This document shows positions 1 to 8,326 of a DNA stretch of 64,000 nt, piece after piece; the stretch's first letter is position 1; every line of letters starts with the position of its first letter. The notes below the pieces were generated by a model that was not told where the DNA came from, made no database searches, and worked only from the letters and a program-made list of their open reading frames with translations. Source of the stretch: CAXSBR01 sp964236495 (lineage in GTDB: Bacteria; Actinomycetota; Actinomycetes; Mycobacteriales; Jatrophihabitantaceae); NCBI GenBank assembly GCA_964236495.1, contig CAXSBR010000015.1, positions 7,181-71,180 of the forward strand, written 5' to 3'. The position numbers and the translations under genes are program-made.

Positions 1-1056
1 CACCGTCGACCACGCGTCGTGGACGTAATGGCGCGTCGCCGGCGTCGGCGCCCGCGACGGGCCGGCCGCGGCGAACGGCTGCCCGTCGGCTACCTGGTGG
101 CGACCGGCGCGCCGGGCCTGGTGGGCGGCGTCGAGGACGGCGGCGTCGCCCGGTGCATAGCCGGTGCGGATAGCGCCGGCCAGCCCGGGTGCGGCCAGCC
201 ATGCCACGTGGGTGCACCCGATCCGCCCGACCAAGGCGGCCGACACCTCCCGCATCGCCCCGTACAACACCCGCGCGCGACCGTCGACGCCGCCGCCGGC
301 CTCTTTCGCTTTGCGTTTGATCCGCTGCTCGGGCACCACCACGGTGACGAACGCTTCGTGCATCACCGCGGCGTCGGAGAAGATGCGGGAGTCCTCGGCG
401 TTGATCTGCATCGGCACCGGATGCGCGTCGGGCCGAAGATGGTCACGCACCCACGCCTGCCGGGCCGCGCCGGTGTCGGCGACGGTGCGGATCTGCACCG
501 CGATCGTAGAGATCAGTTCGCTGCGCGCGACGACTTCGGCCAGCTCGGCCAGGCCCGCGCCCATCCGGTTGCGGTCAGGCTGCTCGGCCAACCCGATACC
601 AGGGTGGGTCACCTTCGCCGTGACCTTCCAGCACCGGGCGCCTTTGTCCTGGATGAGGACCGGCCGGGAACCCGTCGCCTCGTAGGCGGGCCCGTCGAAC
701 ATCGCCAACCCCGCCATCGACCCCGGCAGATCAGGGGTGCCTAGGTCGCCAGTGTTGTCGCCCTCGACGGCCCGGGAAATGAACAGGGTCCAGCCCATCA
801 CTCCTCCTACGGTGACCAGCATCAGATCGGTGAACCAGCGGAACGCTGCACGTCCCCGAACCGGCAGCACCGTCAACGCGATGACCACTGCCCACACCAG
901 CAGCAGCACCAAGAACAGGCCCCACCGTTGCGCGCCGATCGCGAGCAACGCCGGCCCACCGGTGAACACAACTACCGCGAGCTGTCCGCCGCTCAAACCG
1001 AAGAACCAGCCCGTCTTCTCTTTGCCCCAGTCGCCGTACCGCGTCGCCTCGCTCAT
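1..1056 (-). CDS. SCO6880-type conjugation protein (partial, C-terminus off window)
   Basis: The frame opens at ATG 1056 and runs without a stop to the window edge (352 codons seen). Near the N-terminus lie two hydrophobic segments (about residues 25-70), followed by a soluble region. The opening (RYGDWGKEKTGWFFGLS) and the layout resemble the SCO6880 family, found in actinobacterial integrative elements beside type IV secretion-like genes; this assignment rests on recall of the family, not a search. The start codon overlaps the upstream gene's stop (ATGA, 1053-1056), so the two are probably translationally coupled. It is the last visible member of a leftward conjugation-like cluster. The ATPase or coupling protein expected next would lie outside the window. 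Confidence 0.7.
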   Translation of the reverse strand, partial: MSEATRYGDWGKEKTGWFFGLSGGQLAVVVFTGGPALLAIGAQRWGLFLVLLLVWAVVIALTVLPVRGRAAFRWFTDLMLVTVGGVMGWTLFISRAVEGDNTGDLGTPDLPGSMAGLAMFDGPAYEATGSRPVLIQDKGARCWKVTAKVTHPGIGLAEQPDRNRMGAGLAELAEVVARSELISTIAVQIRTVADTGAARQAWVRDHLRPDAHPVPMQINAEDSRIFSDAAVMHEAFVTVVVPEQRIKRKAKEAGGGVDGRARVLYGAMREVSAALVGRIGCTHVAWLAAPGLAGAIRTGYAPGDAAVLDAAHQARRAGRHQVADGQPFAAAGPSRAPTPATRHYVHDAWSTV

Positions 1057-2780
1057 GCCGCCATCGCCCCTCCACTTACCGGTGGCTCGAAGCTGCCGCC
1101 GGCATCACGCCCGCCGGTGGCTCCGTCGCCGCCCAAGGCGCCGCCGCTATTGGCCGCTGCAGGCGAGCTGCTTGCCGGTGCGCCAGTGTCGGGTGCTCCC
1201 GCGGGACCTAGAGCGCCAGGTGCCCCGTTACTCCCGTCCTTGCCGTCCCGCCCGGCGCCTGAAACGCCCTGGTCGGTGGTGTCGGCATCGTGTGACGTTG
1301 TGCCCGCCGGCTGCTTAGTCGTTGCCGGTGCCGGGTCGCTACCCGTGCCGCCAGGCTCGCTACCCGTGCGGCCAGGGTCGCTACCCGTGCGGCCCGGGTC
1401 GCTACCCGTGCGGCCCGGGTCGCTACCCGTGCCGCCCGGGTCGCTGGGCGACGTGTCGCTGCTCGTTGAGCTCGACGAACTGGCCGACTCCTGACCGCCG
1501 CTGGACGCCGGCCGCGCTCCGTTGCCGCCGCCGCCTTCGCCTTGCCCGCCGTGACCTACGCCGGACCCGCCCAGGCCGGATTCGGCGAACGCTGACGCCT
1601 TGTCCGCGACCGCGCCTGCCGCGTGCGCGGCACCCATCATCACGCTGGCAACGGAGCCGCCCACGGAGCTGGCCGCACCGGTGGCCGCTGACATCGCTGA
1701 GGCCAGCCGACCGGACGTGGCGTCATCGGATTGCGCTTCGCCCGCCGATACCCCGGAACCGTCTGACGCTTGCTGCGACGCCGCATCAGACCCGGATCCC
1801 GATCCGCCGCCGCTGCCGCTGAGCAGCCCGGACAGGCCACCGTTGTTATCTAGCGAGGACCGCATTGCCTGGCCTGAGGCGGTGTTCGGGTCGACGAAGG
1901 CGAGCAGTTTGAATAACACCACCGGGCTGACCGCACCGACGGCGAGCAGGCACGCGCTGACCACGGTCTGACCGATTTGGGTGGGGACGTTCGTCGTCGT
2001 CGACGTCGAGGTGAGCACGCCCTGGGTCATTTCCACACCCATCCCCACCACCAGCGCGATCAGCGGCGCCATCGCCGCGGCGGCCAGGAACCAGCGCAGC
2101 ATCTTCCAAAACCAGGTGCGGGTGGCCTCTGACAGCAGCCCGGCAGAGGAGATCGGTGAGGTCGCGGCAAGCACGAGCAGCCCCGCCTCACGCACCAGCA
2201 TCAGCAGCAGGTAGGCGAACGCCGACGGGATGACCAGACCGCCGACGCCCAGCCCCAGCACTGTTGCGATGGTGACGTCGGTGATGTTTTTGGGCCACGA
2301 CGAGCCTGTGGTCCACTGCGACCAGGACGTGACGTGCAATGTCGCGGACAGGATGCCGTGCTCGAGGCCGGACATGGCCACGACCACGACGCTGGCGAAG
2401 CCGAGGAACCCGATCCAGGCGGCCCCGAACTGTGCCATGCCGATCAGGGTCTTGGCCATGCTCGTCCCGTCGTGGCGGAACACTGCCAGCGCCAGCTGCG
2501 CGAAGAACAGGATCCCCGCCAACGCAGCGGCCACCCAGTATGTCGTGGGCAGGATGCCGTGCAGGGGGCCGGTCGCGGACAGGTCGGGTGTGGTGAACGC
2601 GTCGATGAGGTGGAACGCCAGTTGCAGCAGCCACATCGCGGCGGAGAAGATGGCGATCATCGCCGATTCCCACCCGTCGGCCGCGGCCTTGCTCACCGCC
2701 GTGCCCAGGTAGTGCAACGGGTTCAGCGACGGCACGTGCAGCGACGGGAAGGCCGTCACCTGCGTCGGTGCGCGGCTCAT
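1053..2780 (-). CDS. TrbL/VirB6-like polytopic conjugal membrane protein
   Basis: The protein has 575 residues if it starts at ATG 2780, which overlaps the upstream stop in an ATGA. Its first 310 or so residues contain a series of hydrophobic segments with short loops, as in the TrbL/VirB6 inner-membrane channel proteins of type IV secretion. The C-terminal 250 residues are low complexity, rich in Gly, Ser, Asp and Ala, and include a five-copy heptad repeat (TGSDPGR) encoded by a 21-bp tandem repeat. A longer frame opening at 2831 would run into the preceding gene and is unlikely. The call rests on topology and context rather than a recognised motif. Confidence 0.65.
   Translation of the reverse strand: MSRAPTQVTAFPSLHVPSLNPLHYLGTAVSKAAADGWESAMIAIFSAAMWLLQLAFHLIDAFTTPDLSATGPLHGILPTTYWVAAALAGILFFAQLALAVFRHDGTSMAKTLIGMAQFGAAWIGFLGFASVVVVAMSGLEHGILSATLHVTSWSQWTTGSSWPKNITDVTIATVLGLGVGGLVIPSAFAYLLLMLVREAGLLVLAATSPISSAGLLSEATRTWFWKMLRWFLAAAAMAPLIALVVGMGVEMTQGVLTSTSTTTNVPTQIGQTVVSACLLAVGAVSPVVLFKLLAFVDPNTASGQAMRSSLDNNGGLSGLLSGSGGGSGSGSDAASQQASDGSGVSAGEAQSDDATSGRLASAMSAATGAASSVGGSVASVMMGAAHAAGAVADKASAFAESGLGGSGVGHGGQGEGGGGNGARPASSGGQESASSSSSTSSDTSPSDPGGTGSDPGRTGSDPGRTGSDPGRTGSEPGGTGSDPAPATTKQPAGTTSHDADTTDQGVSGAGRDGKDGSNGAPGALGPAGAPDTGAPASSSPAAANSGGALGGDGATGGRDAGGSFEPPVSGGAMAA
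1336..1440 (-). repeat. 21-bp coding tandem repeat, 5 copies
   Basis: Five consecutive 21-bp units (unit boundaries at 1336, 1357, 1378, 1399 and 1420) encode heptads of the type TGSDPGR in the low-complexity tail of the TrbL-like protein. Units differ by only one to three bases, so copy number may vary between strains. Confidence 0.9.
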
Positions 2781-3697
2781 CGGCCTAGGTCCTGGTAGCC
2801 GACCTTGATGGCCAGGTCGGTGTCGGGCCACACCGACGGTGGGTCAGCCGGTTCCGCGCCCGCGCCGATCATCCACTTTCCGCCGGTCCACACCATCCGT
2901 TCGCAGTCGGCGACTGTGACCCGCTGGGTCTGGTTGAGGGTGGCGTCGAGCTCGAAGTCGACGCACGGAACAACGAAATCGGTGCCGACGGTGCCTTTGA
3001 TCAGACCCATCACCGGTGTCATCACCATCGACAGCGTCTGTGACCCGGCCCCGGACAGGCCGGCGGCGTCGAAGAACTCGGCCATCCCCTTCACCCCGGA
3101 CCAGCTGCTCGTACTGGGTCCGCCAGGAACGGCCCAGACGCGGATGACTGACCGCACACCATTCATCGACCCGGTGTTGAACGCGGCCGAGTCGATCGAC
3201 GCCATCGCGGCCAACGCGCCCGCCGGCGTGTGCGGGAAGCCGGTGGCCACGCCCAAGGAGTCACGCTTGGTGGACTGCGGCACAGCCAGTGCACCCGGGT
3301 CTTTGGTCGAGATCGGGGCGCCCGGTTGTGCGTCCGTCAACGTGGCCTTCGGCATGGGTGCCGCAGCCAGCCGGTCCTGCGCTGCCACGCCGCCCGCACT
3401 GGCCCCGGTCGGCGATCCCACTCCGGATCCTGATGCTGTGCCTGACGGCGCTGCACTTGACCTCGGATGCACGCCGGCGACCGTGGAAGCCGATCCGGTG
3501 CGAGTCGAGCCGCCGCCAGCGGAGTGGTGCCGGCCGGCGCCGACCGCGTAGTAGACGGCCAGCCCGAAGCCGAACACACCGACCGCAGCCACCACGACGA
3601 GGGCCCCGAGAACGAGGAGCAGGCGCTGCCGGGACCACGGCGGCGGAGCAGGCTCGACGCGGGCGCTCGGCGTGAACAGCCGCCGCAGACGTTCCAT
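2777..3697 (-). CDS. membrane-anchored VirB8/TcpC-like conjugation protein (candidate)
   Basis: Starting at ATG 3697, which overlaps the previous stop as TGATG, the protein has 306 residues. A short basic N-terminus (MERLRRLF) is followed by one membrane helix at about residues 24-46, then a Ser/Gly/Ala-rich linker and a soluble domain of about 170 residues at the C-terminus. One membrane anchor plus an external alpha/beta domain is the layout of VirB8/TcpC proteins, which scaffold conjugative secretion channels. Position between a TrbL-like gene and a small membrane protein fits that role. I see no diagnostic motif, so the family call is inference from layout. A longer frame back to 3895 overlaps the upstream gene and is not favoured. 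Confidence 0.6.
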   Translation of the reverse strand: MERLRRLFTPSARVEPAPPPWSRQRLLLVLGALVVVAAVGVFGFGLAVYYAVGAGRHHSAGGGSTRTGSASTVAGVHPRSSAAPSGTASGSGVGSPTGASAGGVAAQDRLAAAPMPKATLTDAQPGAPISTKDPGALAVPQSTKRDSLGVATGFPHTPAGALAAMASIDSAAFNTGSMNGVRSVIRVWAVPGGPSTSSWSGVKGMAEFFDAAGLSGAGSQTLSMVMTPVMGLIKGTVGTDFVVPCVDFELDATLNQTQRVTVADCERMVWTGGKWMIGAGAEPADPPSVWPDTDLAIKVGYQDLGR

Positions 3698-4014
3698 CAG
3701 GCCCCGCCGCATCCAGATCCGACGATGCCGGCGATCACCGCGTACCCACCGACCAGGATGACCGCACCGATGACGTCGGTAACCAGCGTGACCACCCCGG
3801 CCCGCGACAACGACGGGTGATGCAAGATCCGACCCGACAGGATCGACCCGACACCGATCAGGAACGCCACGACCAGCAGGATCAGCACAGCCCACTTGAT
3901 GTTGCCCTCGATCGTGTTGGCGAAGCCCTGCATACCCGCCGGTGCTTTCGGGCAGACCCCGGCGGCTTCGTCATGCAAGGTGCGGACCGCAGCTGCGGCG
4001 GAAGTGATGGTCAT
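3697..4014 (-). CDS. small two-helix membrane protein of conjugation cluster
   Basis: This 105-residue protein has a polar N-terminal third followed by two strong membrane helices at about residues 40-60 and 75-97, ending in a Gly/Cys tail. VirB2/TrbC-type pilins and the small membrane subunits of Gram-positive conjugation systems share this layout, but sequence alone does not decide between them. It overlaps both neighbours by one base (TGATG at each junction), so it clearly belongs to the same transcript as the ParA-like gene upstream and the VirB8-like gene downstream. Confidence 0.65.
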   Translation of the reverse strand: MTITSAAAAVRTLHDEAAGVCPKAPAGMQGFANTIEGNIKWAVLILLVVAFLIGVGSILSGRILHHPSLSRAGVVTLVTDVIGAVILVGGYAVIAGIVGSGCGGA

Positions 4015-4799
4015 CAGATGTTCTCCTTCGTGGTTGACGTCCGCGCCGGGGGCGGCGTGGACAGTTGCAGCAGCGACCGGCCGGCCGCTGTCACGGTCCT
4101 GGGCAGTGGGTCGGCGGTCACGCCGCGGACTTCCAGGTGCTTGTCCAGCGGCACAGTGACCACCCGGTGCTGCTCACGCAGCTCGGTGATCCGAGCGCCG
4201 ACCGAGGCGGTCACCTCACCAGGCCAGCGGTGCGGCCCCAAGACGGCCAACGCAGGTAGGAAGTCGCTGCACTCAGCCAGCACGGCTTCGGCCTGACGCA
4301 CGGAAGGGATCGTTGCCCGGCAGACCAGCACCAGCGGCGCCGTACGGAGCACCGCCGCCAACCCTGATACAGGACGCGGCGCCGTCAACATCTGAGTCAC
4401 CGCCGGCCACGAGTAGCCCGTGTCCACAACCGTCAGTTCCGGATTCGACCACGCCGGCGGTGGCACCGTGGCGATCGTCGCGTTCAACTCCGCGAGCCGA
4501 TGGATCAGCACGCCACCGCGCCGTCCGACCCGCCACCGCCCAGAACGGTCAAGGCCGAGTTCCGCATCGCAGGCCACACCCAGCCCTGACGCGACCGGTC
4601 CGGCGAATTCGTCCACGCAGGTCGACAAGCCGCGAGCGGCGGCCGCGTCCGCGATCGCCACCGCGACCGTCGATCCGCCCGCCCAGCCGTGCACGCTCGA
4701 AACCACTACGAGCGTCGGTGGCTGCACCCCTTGATCACGCGCCGCCCCAGCGCTCCCAGTGACATGCAGGGCGGCGGCCAGGCCCACTGGCTCAGCCAT
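4014..4799 (-). CDS. ParA/MinD-like protein with degenerate Walker A
   Basis: From ATG 4799 (8 bp inside the upstream gene's end) the protein has 261 residues. The segment VVSSVHGWAGGSTVAVAIA matches the first strand, P-loop and helix of MinD/ParA/CpaE ATPases, but the lysine expected before the Thr/Ser (GKT/S) is absent: the loop reads WAGGST. A later VVDTGYSW fits the Walker B/switch position and VLVCRATIPSVRQAE the following strand and helix. It may have lost ATP hydrolysis while keeping the fold. Such proteins often sit at the head of actinobacterial conjugation clusters. A longer frame from 4847 overlaps the HTH gene and is less likely. Confidence 0.65.
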   Translation of the reverse strand: MAEPVGLAAALHVTGSAGAARDQGVQPPTLVVVSSVHGWAGGSTVAVAIADAAAARGLSTCVDEFAGPVASGLGVACDAELGLDRSGRWRVGRRGGVLIHRLAELNATIATVPPPAWSNPELTVVDTGYSWPAVTQMLTAPRPVSGLAAVLRTAPLVLVCRATIPSVRQAEAVLAECSDFLPALAVLGPHRWPGEVTASVGARITELREQHRVVTVPLDKHLEVRGVTADPLPRTVTAAGRSLLQLSTPPPARTSTTKENI

Positions 4800-5823
4800 G
4801 GTCGGTTCCGGTGTTCGAGGGGGACGCGTGCAACAAGTCGCGAGCACGCAAGGTGACCGACGCCCTGGACACCGGCAACCGTTCGGCTTCTAATTGCGCT
4901 CGTGCTCGCGCCTGAAGCACGACACGAAGCCCGTCTGCTTCGGCTAGCTCCGCCTCCGCCTCCGCCACTGCAGTGTCAGAGAGATCCGGTCGCACAGCTG
5001 AGACCAGGCCATCCCACCAAGGCCCTGCCTCGGCGAGTCTCATCGGTGATCTCGACCTGGGGTCACCCGCGACTTCCAACAGAGCGAGCCGTGCCGACTG
5101 GGCCGGCCAGGCTCGTCCGTGCACAGCCAACTGCAGGGCCGCCTCTAGACAAGGACCAGCCCACCGGCCGGCGGGTTGCCCAGCATTGAGCCGGCGGGAT
5201 ATGCAGTCGTGGACGAATCCTTGCCAATCGTCGATGCCGCATTCGGCGGCGATGCCGCTTGGTGGCTGTGAGGGGGGAGGGGGAGTAGTTCTCTGGGTGA
5301 AAGCCTTTGGGTTGAGCCGCAGATTTGCGGCGCGGGTTGTCGCAGGTATGCGGCTGGTACCGGTCGCAGATGCGCGCCCGGCCGCATCGGTACGGGTAGC
5401 CGCATTGGTGCGGCCGCTCCCGTCAGCTCGTGCGTCAGGGTTGCGGCGTCCGGACGACGCGTCGACACGGGGATCGGCTTCCGGCATCGATACCGGCCGG
5501 GTGGTCCGGACGCGGTACAAATTTGTCAGTCGTTCCCGCCCCGCGAAGCGGGGCTCCACCTGGACGGCGCCAGCAGCCACGAGCTCGCGCATGGCCCGAT
5601 CGACCGTGTCGGTCGAGCGCTTGTGCAGGCGACCAGCCAGGGTGGATCTGGCTGGCATACGTGCGCCAGACGACTGCCCGTACCGGAGCAGCACGGCGTA
5701 CAGCCGGACGGCACAGTCAGAGAGTGCAGCGTCAAGAATCCATTCGGGGACCATGGCGAAGTGGTCCTCGAGCACAAGGTCCTCGACGTCGGCCATGGCA
5801 CCGTGAAGGTTGCGGCCGGCCAT
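4792..5823 (-). CDS. helix-turn-helix protein, replication/transfer-initiator-like
   Basis: The 343-residue protein has an N-terminal winged-helix-like region (about residues 15-105). The segment beginning LSDCAVRLYAVLLRYGQ and the following RSTLAGRLHKRSTDTVDRAMREL look like the helix pair of HTH proteins that open actinobacterial mobile-element operons. A polar Arg/Ala/Thr-rich linker follows, then a helical C-terminal region. It is the first gene of the leftward cluster, so it may control or initiate transfer. An alternative ATG lies 9 codons in (MADVEDL); neither has a clear ribosome binding site. The exact function is not recognisable from the sequence. Confidence 0.6.
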   Translation of the reverse strand: MAGRNLHGAMADVEDLVLEDHFAMVPEWILDAALSDCAVRLYAVLLRYGQSSGARMPARSTLAGRLHKRSTDTVDRAMRELVAAGAVQVEPRFAGRERLTNLYRVRTTRPVSMPEADPRVDASSGRRNPDARADGSGRTNAATRTDAAGRASATGTSRIPATTRAANLRLNPKAFTQRTTPPPPSQPPSGIAAECGIDDWQGFVHDCISRRLNAGQPAGRWAGPCLEAALQLAVHGRAWPAQSARLALLEVAGDPRSRSPMRLAEAGPWWDGLVSAVRPDLSDTAVAEAEAELAEADGLRVVLQARARAQLEAERLPVSRASVTLRARDLLHASPSNTGTDHG

Positions 5824-6006
5824 TGCTAGCGACCGCAGTGTCTGGCGTCATGGCGAGCGCTGCGGGTAGCCGTTCGAGAACCGACGACGCGAGGTCCCTC
5901 AGTGGTCCCCGAAGGGTCGTCTACAGCCCTTGACGGTCGCCGTTGACCGTTGAGATTCACCAACGAAATAGCAGGATCGACGGCGGTGAGGCTGTTCCGT
6001 GGCCCA

Positions 6007-6051
6007 CTCGTAATGAGAAGGTCTAGGGTTCGATTCCCTAAGGCGGCTCCA
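6007..6051 (+). other. tRNA-Thr(CGT) 3' fragment, candidate integration site (att)
   Basis: These 45 bp are the 3' part of a tRNA gene: anticodon loop CTCGTAA (anticodon CGT), variable region, a perfect T-arm (TAGGG / CCCTA around TTCGATT) and the 3' acceptor strand AGGCGGC followed by TCCA. No matching 5' half lies upstream. The same segment recurs at 37063-37107 with two mismatches. An integrase gene ends 72 bp to the right and reads toward the site, as expected for a tyrosine-recombinase element inserted at a tRNA 3' end. Confidence 0.85.
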
Positions 6052-6122
6052 CGGAAGCCAGTATGTTGCTGGGCTTTACTTGGATCGGCAAGTAACGAGC
6101 CGGAAAGAGTGTCACAAGCGTG

Positions 6123-7280
6123 TCACACCGACACCGTCGGCACTCTGCTGTATGCCCTCTCCAACGCGTTCCCCGCTGCTGCTAGACCGTCGGTTTGGGC
6201 GTGGCTGTACACCCTGCGCATAATGTATTCGTCGTGACCGTGCCAGGCGGCCACAACGTGGTCCAGGACGCCGGCATCACGCATCGCGGTCACAGACGAA
6301 TGCCGGGCTGCGTGCAGCGTGACCACTGGCACCTTGGCAGCCGCGCAGTGCCCGCGCCACAGATCGCTCCACCGCTCGGGCCTCAGCGGAGAGCCGATCT
6401 CGTTCACGGCGATGTACCCGGATCGAACGTGATCTGTCCCGAAGGCTGACTCTTGTGCTGTCTTCAGTTCGGTGAGAGCACTGAACGCGTCGCGTGGTAG
6501 CGGTAGCACCCTCGCGCCTCGCTCGGTCTTGGGCTTACCCTCCGCGGTGCGCTTGCCGTCGATCAGTACCCGGCCGCGCGAGATCGTCAAGATCCCATCG
6601 ATCAGGTCGAGGTCAGGCCAGCGCAGCCCCATGACCTCCGATCTGCGGAGACCGAAAAGGGTTAGCAGCCAACAGCCGTAGAGGCGGTCGGTGGACAGGT
6701 GCGACCTCAGCCTCCCGATCTGCTCTGGTGTCAGTGCCGTTCGTTGCTCCGCTTGCCTGCCGGCCGGATGCACCTTCTTGGCTGGGTTACGACCGACGAG
6801 GCCGTCTTCGAGCGCGTCCTCGAAGATCGACCGCACTACGAAGAGTGCGTGGGTGGCCGTACTCTGCGCTCGCCCTGCGTCGGCGAGGGCATAAACCATC
6901 GCTTCTACGTCGGAGCGCGTGACCTTCATCAGCGGCTTCGAACCGAACGCAGCGATCGGATGCCGCAGGGTGCCCTCATAGCCAAGCGCTGTCTTGGGAC
7001 GCACGGTCGGTGAGCGGCGCTGTCGGGGGAGCCAGGCCTCCCTGGCGTAGGCCTCGAACGTCTGAGCCGTTGGGGTGACGAGCTGTCCACGCCCTCGGTC
7101 GGCGCGGTGGGCTGCGACATGATCCCGGGCCTTGGTCAGGGTGTTGTGCGTGCTGCGGACCTGCCGGCGCCGGCCACCCGCGTACGGGTCGCTGTCGAGC
7201 GTGACCCGGTAACGCGGTGCGCCGGTACGCGTCATCACCAGGCGGATCGGTTCGCCTTCGCGGGGGTGGGCGATCTTCAT
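6123..7280 (-). CDS. tyrosine recombinase (integrase) of the island
   Basis: The 385-residue protein has the domain order of phage-type integrases: an arm-binding N-terminus (to about 70), a SAM-like core-binding domain (about 80-170) and a catalytic domain. The catalytic residues are visible: Arg in LFGLRRSEVMGL, the HxxR box in HAARHSS, the second His in WHGHDEY and the nucleophilic Tyr in MRRVYSHA. The start is supported by AGGAG a few bases before ATG 7280. The stop lies 72 bp from the tRNA fragment at 6007-6051 and the gene reads toward it, which is the usual int/att arrangement. No excisionase gene is apparent beside it. Confidence 0.92.
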   Translation of the reverse strand: MKIAHPREGEPIRLVMTRTGAPRYRVTLDSDPYAGGRRRQVRSTHNTLTKARDHVAAHRADRGRGQLVTPTAQTFEAYAREAWLPRQRRSPTVRPKTALGYEGTLRHPIAAFGSKPLMKVTRSDVEAMVYALADAGRAQSTATHALFVVRSIFEDALEDGLVGRNPAKKVHPAGRQAEQRTALTPEQIGRLRSHLSTDRLYGCWLLTLFGLRRSEVMGLRWPDLDLIDGILTISRGRVLIDGKRTAEGKPKTERGARVLPLPRDAFSALTELKTAQESAFGTDHVRSGYIAVNEIGSPLRPERWSDLWRGHCAAAKVPVVTLHAARHSSVTAMRDAGVLDHVVAAWHGHDEYIMRRVYSHAQTDGLAAAGNALERAYSRVPTVSV

Positions 7281-7515
7281 GTGTGGCTCCTAGCCCGCGT
7301 GAAGGGAACGGTGTCTAGCGGCGGCAGTATCGCTCAGGACACTGTCAGGGGCTCAAGATTCTCGTGTCACGTTGGGCGGACCTTCGATGATCCGTAGAGC
7401 TGACACCGGGCGGCCAGCCCTCCGAGGCTGTTAACCCGAAGCCGGGAGGCTGTAAACCCATCCAAATCCAGTCCAACACGGAACTGCCTCCTCCGCCTCC
7501 GGTCCGATCGAAACA

Positions 7516-8016
7516 TCACGGCCTGGACGGCCGCCGCTGGGCAAAGGCGTCGAGTACCTGGTTGAGGGCGGTCGTCAGCCCTGGAAGGTCACGCTCGTAG
7601 ACGGTGCCGTTGTTCAGCTGGGTGGCGAGTTGGCTGAGCAGGGGAGGCCAGTCCTGGTGCCGGGGGATCGGTGGAGCTGCTTGCGGCCCGGCGCGGACGG
7701 GAACCTCGACCAGTCGCTCGACGACTTGGACAGTGGACCGCCCGGAGACGGCGGCGCGTGATTGCTCCCAGGCGCGTCGCCTGCAGCCCGCGGAGCATCA
7801 CTTGGGGATGCGGCCGGTGGCCTTGTGTTGGATGGGTCCGCCGCACCATCCGCAGGCGGCCGCTGCCTCCCGGCGCAGGACTGACCTCATTTCCCTATTC
7901 GTGGTCGGCACGTTCTCGGGCGCCGGCGGTGTGCCGAGCGGTTTCGCGGCCCTGGCTCGGGCCTGACCCCGTGCCTGTCGTAGCGCTCGTTGCTGCTTCG
8001 TCGCCTTCCTGACCAT
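7516..8016 (-). pseudogene. zinc-ribbon protein gene with in-frame TGA
   Basis: ATG 8016 has a good TAGGAG site upstream. The frame encodes a basic N-terminus, then CGWC near codon 57 and, after a TGA at 7798-7800, continues in the same frame with CSAGCRRRAWEQ and a further 80 or so residues to a stop at 7516-7518. Related actinobacterial proteins carry Trp just before this second Cys pair (KWCS), so the TGA most simply replaces a TGG codon. The C-x2-C and C-x3-C pairs would form one zinc site, which the stop splits. If translated to the TGA only, the product would be 72 residues. This is either a nonsense pseudogene or a site of readthrough. Confidence 0.7.
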
Positions 8017-8326
8017 GTAACTCCTAGCCGCCAAAGTTTCGTCCTGACGAATCTCACCCAGGGTGCACGAGGTGTGTACGCCAGCCCGGGTACTCGATGA
8101 TGTGATCGACGATGAGGTCGGTCGATCGATCACCGACCGCCGGCGGCCGGTGATCTGCCGACCGTGCCTAGGCATCGAGTGCGGCGCCTGTACACGACGT
8201 CGAGCCGCGCAGACCGGCTGCACCGAGCCTGCTGGTGGAGGTACGGCGGGCTCGGTGGGGCCGCCTTGGCGGTGTTTTAGGTGGCGCATCGTAGGCTTTG
8301 ATCATCTAATTCGAGTCGGGGTGGAT
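8017..8326. other. gene-free stretch upstream of the GAF-ANTAR gene
   Basis: Between the divergently oriented zinc-ribbon pseudogene and the GAF-ANTAR gene I see no convincing coding frame or repeat. It presumably carries the promoters of both genes. Confidence 0.4.

Noticed and set aside
19..744. Long plus-strand open frame at the left edge
   Set aside because: It lies antisense to the continuous SCO6880-type frame (1-1056, minus), which has clear membrane segments and an ATGA link to its neighbour. The plus frame is Arg/Pro/Gly-rich shadow sequence.
6000..6060. A complete tRNA gene
   Set aside because: Only the anticodon-loop-to-CCA part is present; no matching GCCGCC-type 5' acceptor strand or D-arm occurs upstream of either copy.
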